In this document: positions 1 to 6,011 of the stretch, one piece after another
How positions within the stretch are numbered: the stretch's first letter is position 1
How the letters are laid out: every line of letters begins with the position of its first letter
Assembly (NCBI GenBank): GCA_003647095.1
Contig: QMME01000265.1
Span: 1-6,011, forward strand
From: Deltaproteobacteria bacterium
Lineage (GTDB): Bacteria; Myxococcota; B64-G9
DNA length: 6,011 nucleotides
Reading direction: 5' to 3'
The notes under the pieces: model-generated
The model's database searches: none
Told to the model about the DNA's origin: nothing
What the model saw: the letters and a program-made list of their open reading frames with translations, nothing else
Made by a program: the position numbers and the translations under genes

Positions 1-663
1 AATCCCACGGGCAGGACCTTGACCCTGCAACGGCGCCACCAGGTGGCCGAGCTGTTGAAAAAATACAATACCCTGCTCGTGGAAGACGACCCTTACTCGG
101 CGCTGCGTTTCAGCGGAGAGCCATTGCCACCCATCTGCTCCCTGGCCCCGGAGCTTGTTGTCTATGCCGGCACCTTCTCCAAGGTACTGGCACCGGGCCT
201 GCGAGTTGGCTTCTGCACCGCCCCCGAGGTGATTCAAAAGTGGCTGGTAATGGCCAAGCAGGGCGTCGACCTGCACACCAGCACCTTCAACCAGGCACTG
301 GCCGCCGAGTACCTGGCCGGCGGACACCTGCAGGCCCAGCTACCGAAGATCATCGCCCTTTACCGGCCGCGCCAGCAGGCCATGCTGGCTGCCATGCGCA
401 AACGCTTTCCCGACTGCCTGCACTGGGCAGAACCCGCCGGCGGCATGTTCATCTGGGTGGAAGGTCCGCCGGGAAGCGACATGGAAGCCGTCTATCACCA
501 GGCGGTGAAGGAGCACGTCGCCTTCGTTCCCGGCCAGTTCTTCTACGCCCGTCCGGGCGGCGGCCGCCATACCCTGCGCTTGAACTTCACCGTGGTAGAC
601 GAGCCCACCATCGAACGGGCCATCGGCCTGCTGGGTGACATCCTGGCCAGGGAACTTGCCTGA
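1..663 (+). CDS. PLP-dependent aminotransferase, 2-aminoadipate aminotransferase/MocR-like family (5'-truncated)
   Basis: The reading frame is open from base 1, so the gene begins upstream; 220 codons and a TGA stop are visible. The first visible residues are the family motif NPTG, whose Asn contacts the PLP ring oxygen. Further fold-type I signatures follow, numbered from base 1: EDDPY with D29 (pyridine nitrogen) and Y32, the SKVLAPGLRVGF segment with K61 as the Schiff-base lysine and R68 as the likely phosphate-binding Arg, and RLNFT with R193 as the likely substrate carboxylate Arg. The AKQGVDLHT stretch after the lysine closely resembles LysN/ARO8-type 2-aminoadipate and broad-range aminotransferases. 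Such enzymes move amino groups between amino acids and 2-oxoacids in the cytoplasm. Because the N-terminus is missing, a standalone enzyme (about 400 residues) cannot be told from a MocR/PdxR-type regulator with a GntR-like DNA-binding domain. No functional link to the secretion genes is apparent. The family call is firm; the substrate is not. Confidence 0.93.
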   Translation, partial: NPTGRTLTLQRRHQVAELLKKYNTLLVEDDPYSALRFSGEPLPPICSLAPELVVYAGTFSKVLAPGLRVGFCTAPEVIQKWLVMAKQGVDLHTSTFNQALAAEYLAGGHLQAQLPKIIALYRPRQQAMLAAMRKRFPDCLHWAEPAGGMFIWVEGPPGSDMEAVYHQAVKEHVAFVPGQFFYARPGGGRHTLRLNFTVVDEPTIERAIGLLGDILARELA

Positions 664-681
664 TACAGGACCGCCGCGCCT

Positions 682-732
682 GACAAAATGTCAAGCAATC
701 GTCCTGGCCTCCGGACCGATTGTCAATTTGTC
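682..732. repeat. Imperfect long inverted repeat after the aminotransferase gene; possible terminator or regulatory dyad
   Basis: The outer arms GACAAA (682-687) and TTTGTC (727-732) are perfectly complementary. The inner arms CAATCG (696-701) and CGATTG (717-722) are also perfectly complementary, and TCC/GGA (702-704/713-715) extends the inner stem past one bulged C. The loop is TGGCCTCC. The structure starts 18 bases after the aminotransferase stop, which suits a transcription terminator, but no run of T follows it (only TCAATTTGTC), so intrinsic termination would be weak. The left arm also contains its own short dyad, TGACA-AAA-TGTCA (681-693). A protein-binding role is an equally open reading. 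Confidence 0.4.
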
Positions 733-805
733 CCGGCACTGCTTCCAAAACATCCAACCGCTTCTCGAAACAGCAAAAAACGCCTTTTCTTCCAGGGTGA
801 TAACG

Positions 806-819
806 GCATTACGAAATGC
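806..819. repeat. Small dyad GCATT-ACGA-AATGC upstream of the gspC promoter
   Basis: A perfect 5-base inverted repeat with a 4-base loop lies about 18 bases upstream of the candidate -24 element and about 50 bases upstream of the inferred start of transcription. A T-rich stretch (TTTAATTGTTTTT, 825-837) follows soon after. It could be an operator, a weak terminator stem, or chance; the sequence alone does not decide. Confidence 0.2.
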
Positions 820-836
820 TCGGCTTTAATTGTTTT

Positions 837-852
837 TGGCACGCGCCATGCA
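837..852 (+). promoter_or_regulatory. Candidate sigma-54 (RpoN) -24/-12 promoter of the gsp operon
   Basis: The sequence TGGCACGCGCCATGCA matches the RpoN consensus TGGCACG-N4-TTGCA in all positions of the -24 half and in four of five bases of the -12 half. The invariant GG (838-839) and GC (850-851) are separated by exactly 10 bases, and a T-run (833-837) precedes the site, as is common for this promoter class. It predicts a transcription start near 862-864, giving a leader of about 31 bases before the gspC ATG. Its place directly upstream of the first gsp gene supports it. No convincing -35/-10 pair was seen in the same gap. Activation would need an enhancer-binding ATPase, whose site is not identified with certainty. 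Confidence 0.65.
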
Positions 853-893
853 TTGTTCTAAACCGGCCATCGCCGTGATGGTGGAGAGGTAGG

Positions 894-1814
894 ATGAAAG
901 ACTACATCAAGAACTACTTCTGGTTGCTCAATCTGCTCTTTCTTCTCCTGGGAGCCTGGCTGCTGGCGGGCACTGTCAACGCGGTAATCGCCCACAAGCT
1001 CCGGCCCCTGCCAACGGTTCCCGCCAAGTCCTCCCCCGCCAGGAGACCGGCGACCAACCTGGAACAGGAGGACAACCAGGTGGTTGTGGAACGCAACCTG
1101 TTCAACTCCGCCCTGGCCCAACCGCAGGAACCCGTCCAGGACATCGAGGAACAGGTCGAAGACCCGGGACAACTCGGTGACCAGGGACAGCCTTCCGACA
1201 TCCGTGCCTCGCTGGTCGGCACCGTGGTCGCCTCCGATCCCCGTTGGTCCATGGCCATGATAACAGACCTGACCGCCTCCGAGACCGGCATCTACCGCAT
1301 CGGCGACGACCTCCTGGACGAGGCCAAGGTGGTGGCCGTACTCTCACGGCGGGTGGTGATCAGGCGAGGCGGCAGTCTCGAGTACCTGGAACTGCAGGAG
1401 AAGGCGTCTCCCAAGCATCCCGGCATCAGGAAGTCTCCGCGTCCCGGCCGCAGCGCTTCCAGTTCGCTGGGCAAGGGCATCAAGAAGACGGGCCCCAACT
1501 CCTGGTCCATCGAGCGGGGCGAGATCGAAAACGCCCTTTCCAATTTGAACAATATCGCCATGCAGGCGCGTATTGTCCCCTCTTTCAAAAACGGCCAGGC
1601 CAACGGGTTCAAGCTGTTCGCCATCCGCCCGGGATCGCTCTACTCCAAGCTGGGAATCCAGAACGGTGACATCATTCACAAGATCAACGGATTCATCATC
1701 AACAGCCCCGACAAGGCGCTGGAAATATACCAGAAGCTGAAGAACGCCCGCCAGGTGGAGATCGAACTGACCAGGCGCGGCCAACACAAGAAGCTGAACT
1801 ACTCGATCGATTGA
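894..1814 (+). CDS. gspC: Type II secretion system protein GspC (inner-membrane, HR and PDZ domains)
   Basis: GspC is the bitopic inner-membrane subunit of the type II secretion system. Its periplasmic homology region contacts the N0 domain of the GspD secretin and so links the inner-membrane platform to the outer-membrane channel. The 306-residue protein has a short N-terminus, one membrane segment at about residues 9-30 (WLLNLLFLLLGAWLLAG), and a Pro/acidic linker. A T2SSC/HR-type beta domain covers about 63-168, including VVVERNLFNSAL and LVGTVVASDPRWSMAMI. A Ser/Lys/Pro-rich linker follows (169-200), then a C-terminal PDZ domain (about 205-305) with the carboxylate-binding-loop region FKLFAIRPGSLYSKLGIQNGD. 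Length is slightly above the usual 270-300. No cysteine is present. The ATG at 894 is preceded by GGAG at 883-886, seven bases away. It is the first gene of the apparent operon, 62 bases before gspD. Known GspC PDZ domains (others have a coiled coil) are tied to substrate selection. Confidence 0.95.
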   Translation: MKDYIKNYFWLLNLLFLLLGAWLLAGTVNAVIAHKLRPLPTVPAKSSPARRPATNLEQEDNQVVVERNLFNSALAQPQEPVQDIEEQVEDPGQLGDQGQPSDIRASLVGTVVASDPRWSMAMITDLTASETGIYRIGDDLLDEAKVVAVLSRRVVIRRGGSLEYLELQEKASPKHPGIRKSPRPGRSASSSLGKGIKKTGPNSWSIERGEIENALSNLNNIAMQARIVPSFKNGQANGFKLFAIRPGSLYSKLGIQNGDIIHKINGFIINSPDKALEIYQKLKNARQVEIELTRRGQHKKLNYSID

Positions 1815-1876
1815 ACCGCCCGTAACGGCGAGCCGATAGAAGGTGCACAGGGAACCAACTCGAGCTGGAGTCGACA

Positions 1877-4726
1877 ATGGCAAAAGGTTGCAAAAGAGGA
1901 TTTTGGGGATGGACCGAGCGGGCCGGAGCAGGTACGCGCAGGCTGGCGCTGACGCTTGCCGGGGTGTCGTTGCTGGCAGGTTCCCCGGCCCGGCCGGCCG
2001 AGGAGCAGCAACGGCTAGCCCAGGCAGCGAAGCAGGCCCGCCCACCCCGGCCGGGTGTCACCCAGCTGAAGAAGATAAAAACCGGCCCCCGTTTGCGCAC
2101 CGCGGGTCCGGGCAGCCGCATCAGGCCCATGAAACCCGGCCTGAAAAGAGCAGGTCAGTCCGGGGGCCGCCTGCATAAGCCGCTGCAGCCCCGCTCCAGG
2201 CAACTGCAGAACCAACCGCCGCCCGGCCCCACCCGGAAACTGAAGCCGGCTCAGCCGACGTCCGGAAAGTCTTCCAACCCCGGCAAGGCCGCGGTTGACA
2301 AGTCCTCCGGCTCCTCGGGTAGCTCCAGCATCTCCACCAAGGAAAGACCCTGTCGTCCCTTGCCCGCGTGGGTAAAGGTAATGATGAACTTCAACGAGGC
2401 CGAGGTGCAGGAGATCGTACAGTGGATCAGCAAGCAGACATGCAAGAACTTCATCATCGGCGACAATATCCGCGGCGGCAAGATCACCATCCTTTCCAAC
2501 ACCAAGGTCACCGCCGAGGAAGCCTACCGGGCCTTCCTGGCAGCGCTGAACGTCAATAACATGACCGTGGTCAAGGTGGGTAACTTCTACAAGATCCAAA
2601 TGAAGCGCGAGGCTTCCAAGGATACCATTCCCACCTACATCGGCGAGGAAGTCGACATCCCCGCCCTGGACCAGATGATAACCCGGGTGGTGCAGCTGAA
2701 GTACGTCGACGCCAACACCGTCAACGGCACCATCAAGCAGCTCACCACCAAGGACGGCGACAGCTACCCCTACGCTCCCACCAACACCCTGATCATCTCG
2801 GACACCGGCAACAACATGCATCGCCTGCTGACCATCCTCGAGCAGCTCGACACTCCCCTGGGCCAGGAGGAGATCCGCGTGGTGCAGGTGGAATACGCCA
2901 CCGCCGAGGAACTGGCCCAGACCCTGGAAGAGATCTTCGGCCAGAAAGGCAAAAGCAGCGGCCGCAAGACCACCTCCCGGGTCAGACCGGTACGCCCGGG
3001 CCAGAAGCCCATGGCCGGCGGCAGCGCCGGCAACGAGGAAGAAGTGGCCACCCTTTCCAAGGTCATCGCCGACGAGCGTACCAACAAGCTCATCCTGGTG
3101 GCCCCGGCCCGCTCCTTTGAGAGGATTTCCGAACTCATCAAGCAACTCGACGTTCCCATTCCCGGCGAGGGCCAGATACAGGTAGTCTACCTCAAGCACG
3201 CCGATTCCGAGGAGCTGGCCAACACCCTGACCTCGCTGGCCCAGGGCACCGGGCCACGCTCTTCGGCCGGACGCCGCAGTTCCTCCCGGGGCAAGTCCAT
3301 CCACAAGGGCCCCGCCAAGGCCGCAGAGCTGTTCCAGGGCGAGGTCAAGGTAACCGCCGACAAGGCCACCAACTCGCTGGTAATCGTGGCCAACCAGAAC
3401 GACTTCAAGAGCCTGTACAAGGTGATCAAGCAGCTCGATATCCCCCGGCGGCAGGTATTCATCGAGGCCGTCATCATGGAGGTCAACCTCGATACCTCCA
3501 AGGACACCGGCCTGGCACTGCACGCCGGCGCCGGCACCAAGATCGGTGGTGAGACCATACCGCTGTTCTTCGGCACCCAGTTCAAGGCCCAGGGCTCGAA
3601 CTTCAATTCCCTGGCCCCCAACATCTCCCTGCTGGGCTTCCTGGCCGGCATCCGCGGACCAGAACTGGGAGCCAGCGACAGCATCCTGGCCGGCATCTCC
3701 CTGCCCTCTTTCGGGGTGATGCTGCAGGCACTGCAAACGGACTCCAACGTCAACGTGCTCAGCACTCCCCACATCCTCACCTCGGACAACGAGGAAGCAG
3801 AGATCAAGGTGGGCGAGAACATTCCCATTCCGGCCGGCTACGGAGGATACGGTGGCATGGGCTCGTTGGCCGGCCTGGCCTCCCTGGCATCTTCCGCCAC
3901 GGGAACAACCGCGGGCACCACCGGTTACAGCAGTGGCTACGGCGGTTATGGTGGCTACGGCGGACTGGGCGGGCTGCTGGGCATGGGCATGGGGGCCATC
4001 AACCGCCAGGAAGTGGGCTTGACGCTCAAGATCAAGCCCCAGATCAACGAGGGCGACGTCATCCGCTTGGAACTGGAGGAGGAATTGAGCGAGGTCAAGG
4101 ACACCTCCAACCCTCTCGGGCCGACCACCACCAAGCGCTCGGCCAAGACGGTGATCGCGATCCAGGACCAACAGACGGCGGTTATCGGCGGCCTCATTCG
4201 CGAGAAGATCGACATCGGTGAGACCAAGATTCCCCTGCTGGGCGACATCCCCGTGCTGGGCTGGTTCTTCCGTTCGCGCCGGGAGCAGAAGACCAAGACC
4301 AACCTGCTGCTGTTCCTCACTCCCTACGTCATCGAGGGGCCCAGCGATTTCCGGGCCATCTTCGAACGCAAGATGCGCGAGCGCAAGGAGTTCGTCGAAC
4401 GCTTCTACGGGCGTGGCCCCAAGTACAAGTCGTTCATCGACTTCCGCAAACGCCACGGGCCGCTGGCAGACATCCACCTGACCATGCGCCGGGAGTTGCG
4501 GAAGATTGAAAACGGCGGGCCTGGCATCGAGGGACAGTTGTTGATAACCCCCGACCAGCCGTCCCATCAGGCTTCGCAGACCGAAGAGGAGAAGAGAACC
4601 GCTGCTGACGTCAAGGCCACCGACATTCAGCCAACAAGCGACCAGCCGACCAGTGAAGCAAGTGAACCGGCCGACACCGACTCGTCAGCGGGCGTCGACG
4701 AACCGCAGCGGTTGGAAGTGGAATGA
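1877..4726 (+). CDS. gspD: Type II secretion system secretin GspD (outer-membrane channel)
   Basis: GspD multimerises into the outer-membrane channel for folded exoproteins. The 949-residue product is well above the usual 650-700. Order: basic n-region and hydrophobic signal core (residues 23-35), with cleavage probably near A41; a basic Pro-rich linker (42-163); N0 (about 167-243, starting MMNFNEAEVQEIVQWISKQ); N1 (264-326); N2 (333-426); N3 (433-524); secretin domain (525-817) with RQVFIEAVIMEVN, STPHILTSDNEEAEIKVGENIP, VGLTLKIKPQINEGD and IPLLGDIPVLGWFFRS; then a charged helical segment and an acidic tail. N2 and N3 each carry a long basic loop (355-388 and 456-485). A Gly/Tyr insertion (654-706) interrupts the secretin domain between GENIP and the VGLTLKIKP strand. 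Mature-protein cysteines are only C159 and C189. No lipobox is present, and no clear pilotin-binding S-domain was recognised. The ATG at 1877 has GGAG at 1867-1870 and is the only start that keeps the signal peptide. gspE follows after 15 bases. Confidence 0.96.
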   Translation: MAKGCKRGFWGWTERAGAGTRRLALTLAGVSLLAGSPARPAEEQQRLAQAAKQARPPRPGVTQLKKIKTGPRLRTAGPGSRIRPMKPGLKRAGQSGGRLHKPLQPRSRQLQNQPPPGPTRKLKPAQPTSGKSSNPGKAAVDKSSGSSGSSSISTKERPCRPLPAWVKVMMNFNEAEVQEIVQWISKQTCKNFIIGDNIRGGKITILSNTKVTAEEAYRAFLAALNVNNMTVVKVGNFYKIQMKREASKDTIPTYIGEEVDIPALDQMITRVVQLKYVDANTVNGTIKQLTTKDGDSYPYAPTNTLIISDTGNNMHRLLTILEQLDTPLGQEEIRVVQVEYATAEELAQTLEEIFGQKGKSSGRKTTSRVRPVRPGQKPMAGGSAGNEEEVATLSKVIADERTNKLILVAPARSFERISELIKQLDVPIPGEGQIQVVYLKHADSEELANTLTSLAQGTGPRSSAGRRSSSRGKSIHKGPAKAAELFQGEVKVTADKATNSLVIVANQNDFKSLYKVIKQLDIPRRQVFIEAVIMEVNLDTSKDTGLALHAGAGTKIGGETIPLFFGTQFKAQGSNFNSLAPNISLLGFLAGIRGPELGASDSILAGISLPSFGVMLQALQTDSNVNVLSTPHILTSDNEEAEIKVGENIPIPAGYGGYGGMGSLAGLASLASSATGTTAGTTGYSSGYGGYGGYGGLGGLLGMGMGAINRQEVGLTLKIKPQINEGDVIRLELEEELSEVKDTSNPLGPTTTKRSAKTVIAIQDQQTAVIGGLIREKIDIGETKIPLLGDIPVLGWFFRSRREQKTKTNLLLFLTPYVIEGPSDFRAIFERKMRERKEFVERFYGRGPKYKSFIDFRKRHGPLADIHLTMRRELRKIENGGPGIEGQLLITPDQPSHQASQTEEEKRTAADVKATDIQPTSDQPTSEASEPADTDSSAGVDEPQRLEVE
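3836..3862 (+). repeat. In-frame 9-base GGN-TAY-GGN repeat inside gspD, left block
   Basis: Two 9-base units encoding Gly-Tyr-Gly are followed by a degenerate third unit, Gly-Met-Gly (residues 654-662 of GspD). The units are ggctacgga, ggatacggt and ggcatgggc. They open the Gly-rich insertion of the secretin domain. The same unit reappears 72 bases downstream, suggesting that this segment grew by duplication. Confidence 0.7.
3935..3970 (+). repeat. In-frame 9-base GGN-TAY-GGN tandem repeat inside gspD, right block
   Basis: Three tandem units encode Gly-Tyr-Gly (residues 687-695), followed by a fourth with Leu in place of Tyr (696-698). Units 1 and 3 are identical (ggctacggc) and unit 2 (ggttatggt) differs only at synonymous third positions. 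Unit changes would keep the frame, so length variation among related strains is plausible. Confidence 0.75.
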
Positions 4727-4741
4727 GGGAGTAGCCAGTCC

Positions 4742-6011
4742 ATGGCCGACAACCGTAAGCTGGGAGAGATCTTGATCGAGCTGGCAGGGCTGGAACCTGA
4801 CAGGCTCGCCGAGGCATTGCAGACACAACAGGAGCGCGGGGGACGTATCGGAGAGATCCTGGTGGCCATGAAAGCCGTCGACAGCAAGGATGTCACCCAT
4901 GCGCTGGGAGCCCAGCTGGATATTCCGGTGGTGGAAGAAATAGATACCAACACGGTGGATACAGACCTGGTTCGCCGCCTGCCCATCAACTTCGCCAAGC
5001 AACAACTGGTATTGCCACTCGGAGACAACGGTGACGAGCTCATGGTGGCGGTGGCCGATCCCCTCAATACCTTCGTGCTCGACGATGTGCGAGCGCTGCT
5101 GGGACGACCGGTACGACCGGTGCTGGCCGAGGCCCAGTCAATCATCGATGGTATCAACCGCCTCTACGACCGCGCCGCCGGCGAGGCCGAGGCCCTGGTG
5201 GACGACCTGGAAGGTGCCGATCTCGACAGCCTGGCCCAGGAACTGGAAGAGCCTGAGGACCTGCTCGATACCTCCGACGAAGCTCCTATCATCCGCCTGG
5301 TCAACTCCTTGCTCTACCAGGCAGTCAAGGAGCGCTGCAGCGACATCCACATCGAACCCATGGAGCGGGAGATCTCCGTGCGCTTCCGCCGTGACGGCAT
5401 TCTCTATGAAATCCTGCGCACTCCCAAGCGTTTCCAATCCAGCATCACCTCGCGAGTGAAGATCATGGGGGGGTTGAACATCGCCGAGAAGCGCCTGCCC
5501 CAGGACGGGCGCATCCGCATCAAGATCGCCGGCAAGGATATCGATATCCGCCTGAGTACCGTTCCCACCATCCACGGTGAGCGGGTGGTCATGCGCTTGC
5601 TCGACCGCAGCTCGGTGTTGCTCGATCTCAGCGACCTGGGCATGGCCGAGGGTACCCTGCGCACCATGAGCCAGCTCATCCAGCGCAGCCACGGCATCAT
5701 CCTGGTAACCGGTCCCACCGGGTCCGGCAAGACCACCACCCTGTATGCGGCGCTCACCAAGATCAACACCCCGGAGATCAACATCCTCACCGTGGAGGAT
5801 CCCGTCGAGTACCAGCTACCCGGTATCGGCCAGATCCACGTCAACGAGAAAATCGAGCTCACCTTCGCCAACGTGTTGCGCTCCTTCCTGCGCCAGGATC
5901 CCGACGTCATCATGGTGGGCGAAATTCGCGATGTGGAAACCGCCGAGATCGCCATCCAGGCCTCGCTTACCGGCCACCTGGTCTTTTCCACGGTACACAC
6001 CAACGACGCCG
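4742..6011 (+). CDS. gspE: Type II secretion system ATPase GspE (3'-truncated by the window end)
   Basis: GspE is the cytoplasmic AAA+-like ATPase that powers pseudopilus assembly, docking on GspL and GspF. The frame is open from the ATG at 4742 to the window edge, giving 423 residues of an expected 500-570. An MshEN/T2SSE N-terminal domain spans about 1-140 and holds two 24-residue motifs, KLGEILIE..LQTQ (6-29) and RIGEILVA..LGAQ (35-58). An acidic linker (145-180) follows. The catalytic part has SDIHIEP (200-206), the Arg-rich RLPQDGRIRI (251-260), Walker A GPTGSGKT (324-331), Asp box ILTVEDPVEY (348-357), Walker B DPDVIMVGEIRD (386-397) and His box GHLVFSTVHTND (411-422). The tetracysteine zinc module would lie beyond the edge. 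The start lies 15 bases after the gspD stop. GAGGGAG overlaps that stop, with about 10 bases to the ATG, which is rather long and may point to translational coupling. PilB and MshE are related alternatives, but the gspC-gspD context decides for GspE. Confidence 0.95.
   Translation, partial: MADNRKLGEILIELAGLEPDRLAEALQTQQERGGRIGEILVAMKAVDSKDVTHALGAQLDIPVVEEIDTNTVDTDLVRRLPINFAKQQLVLPLGDNGDELMVAVADPLNTFVLDDVRALLGRPVRPVLAEAQSIIDGINRLYDRAAGEAEALVDDLEGADLDSLAQELEEPEDLLDTSDEAPIIRLVNSLLYQAVKERCSDIHIEPMEREISVRFRRDGILYEILRTPKRFQSSITSRVKIMGGLNIAEKRLPQDGRIRIKIAGKDIDIRLSTVPTIHGERVVMRLLDRSSVLLDLSDLGMAEGTLRTMSQLIQRSHGIILVTGPTGSGKTTTLYAALTKINTPEINILTVEDPVEYQLPGIGQIHVNEKIELTFANVLRSFLRQDPDVIMVGEIRDVETAEIAIQASLTGHLVFSTVHTNDA

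Noticed and set aside
720..750. TTGTCA as a -35 element of a sigma-70 promoter
   Set aside because: No acceptable -10 hexamer is found 16-18 bases downstream, and the element is part of the inverted repeat.
635..829. A 64-codon + strand frame across the end of the aminotransferase gene and the intergenic gap
   Set aside because: It begins inside the aminotransferase coding region in another frame, shows no domain or ribosome-binding site, and crosses the inverted repeat region; a small protein is not supported.
867..881. CCATC-gccgt-GATGG hairpin just before the gspC ribosome-binding site as a translational switch
   Set aside because: The stem has five pairs and does not cover the GGAG or the ATG, so it would hardly control access; chance is sufficient.
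1816..1830. CGCC-cgtaac-GGCG hairpin between gspC and gspD as a terminator or attenuator
   Set aside because: The stem is only four pairs, no T-run follows, and the 62-base gap within one operon gives no reason to expect termination.
1877..1990. Twin-arginine (Tat) signal in GspD because of TRRLAL and a long n-region
   Set aside because: The RR pair is not followed by the consensus x-F-L-K pattern, and secretins are exported by Sec; a Sec signal with an extended basic n-region fits better.
2015..4567. An 850-codon open frame on the - strand, opposite gspD
   Set aside because: Its sequence is rich in Gly, Leu, Val and Asp with no recognisable domain, and it lies wholly antisense to a clear secretin. 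In GC-rich genes the rarity of TTA, CTA and TCA codons leaves long antisense frames open by chance.
1..6011. Mobile element, CRISPR array, tRNA or other RNA gene
   Set aside because: No transposase or integrase, no terminal repeats or att-like sites, no spaced direct repeats, and no tRNA-like cloverleaf were seen; nearly all bases are explained by four housekeeping-type genes.

Overview
The window reads as a chromosomal stretch of a GC-rich Gram-negative bacterium. It carries the 3' end of a PLP-dependent aminotransferase gene and then the start of a type II secretion system (T2SS) operon, gspC-gspD-gspE, all on the + strand. The gspC-D-E order, the PDZ-type GspC, the long charged C-terminus of the secretin and a good -24/-12 (sigma-54) promoter match together suggest a Deltaproteobacterium in the broad sense (Desulfobacterota/Myxococcota-like). 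This is an inference from gene style; a gammaproteobacterium cannot be excluded.

Layout: 1-663 is the C-terminal 220 codons of a fold-type I aminotransferase of the 2-aminoadipate aminotransferase/MocR-like family, cut by the window start inside its NPTG motif. Bases 664-893 are a 230-base intergenic region. It holds an imperfect long inverted repeat (682-732) that could be the aminotransferase terminator or a regulator-binding dyad, a small dyad at 806-819, and a sigma-54 promoter candidate (837-852) with the exact GG-N10-GC spacing. gspC is at 894-1814, gspD at 1877-4726, and gspE runs from 4742 off the right edge.

The three gsp products belong to one machine. GspC is an inner-membrane protein whose periplasmic domains connect the inner-membrane platform to GspD. 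GspD is the outer-membrane secretin channel through which folded exoproteins leave. GspE is the cytoplasmic ATPase that drives pseudopilus assembly. The 62- and 15-base gaps and the common strand support one transcript, probably continuing into gspF, gspG and others outside the window.

No new defence, mobile or RNA system is visible. The unusual material lies in details: apparent sigma-54 control of a secretion operon, a secretin with a 97-residue acid-free basic extension, a Gly/Tyr repeat-bearing insertion in the secretin domain at what is probably the gate region, and a GspE N-terminus with degenerate tandem MshEN (c-di-GMP-type) motifs.
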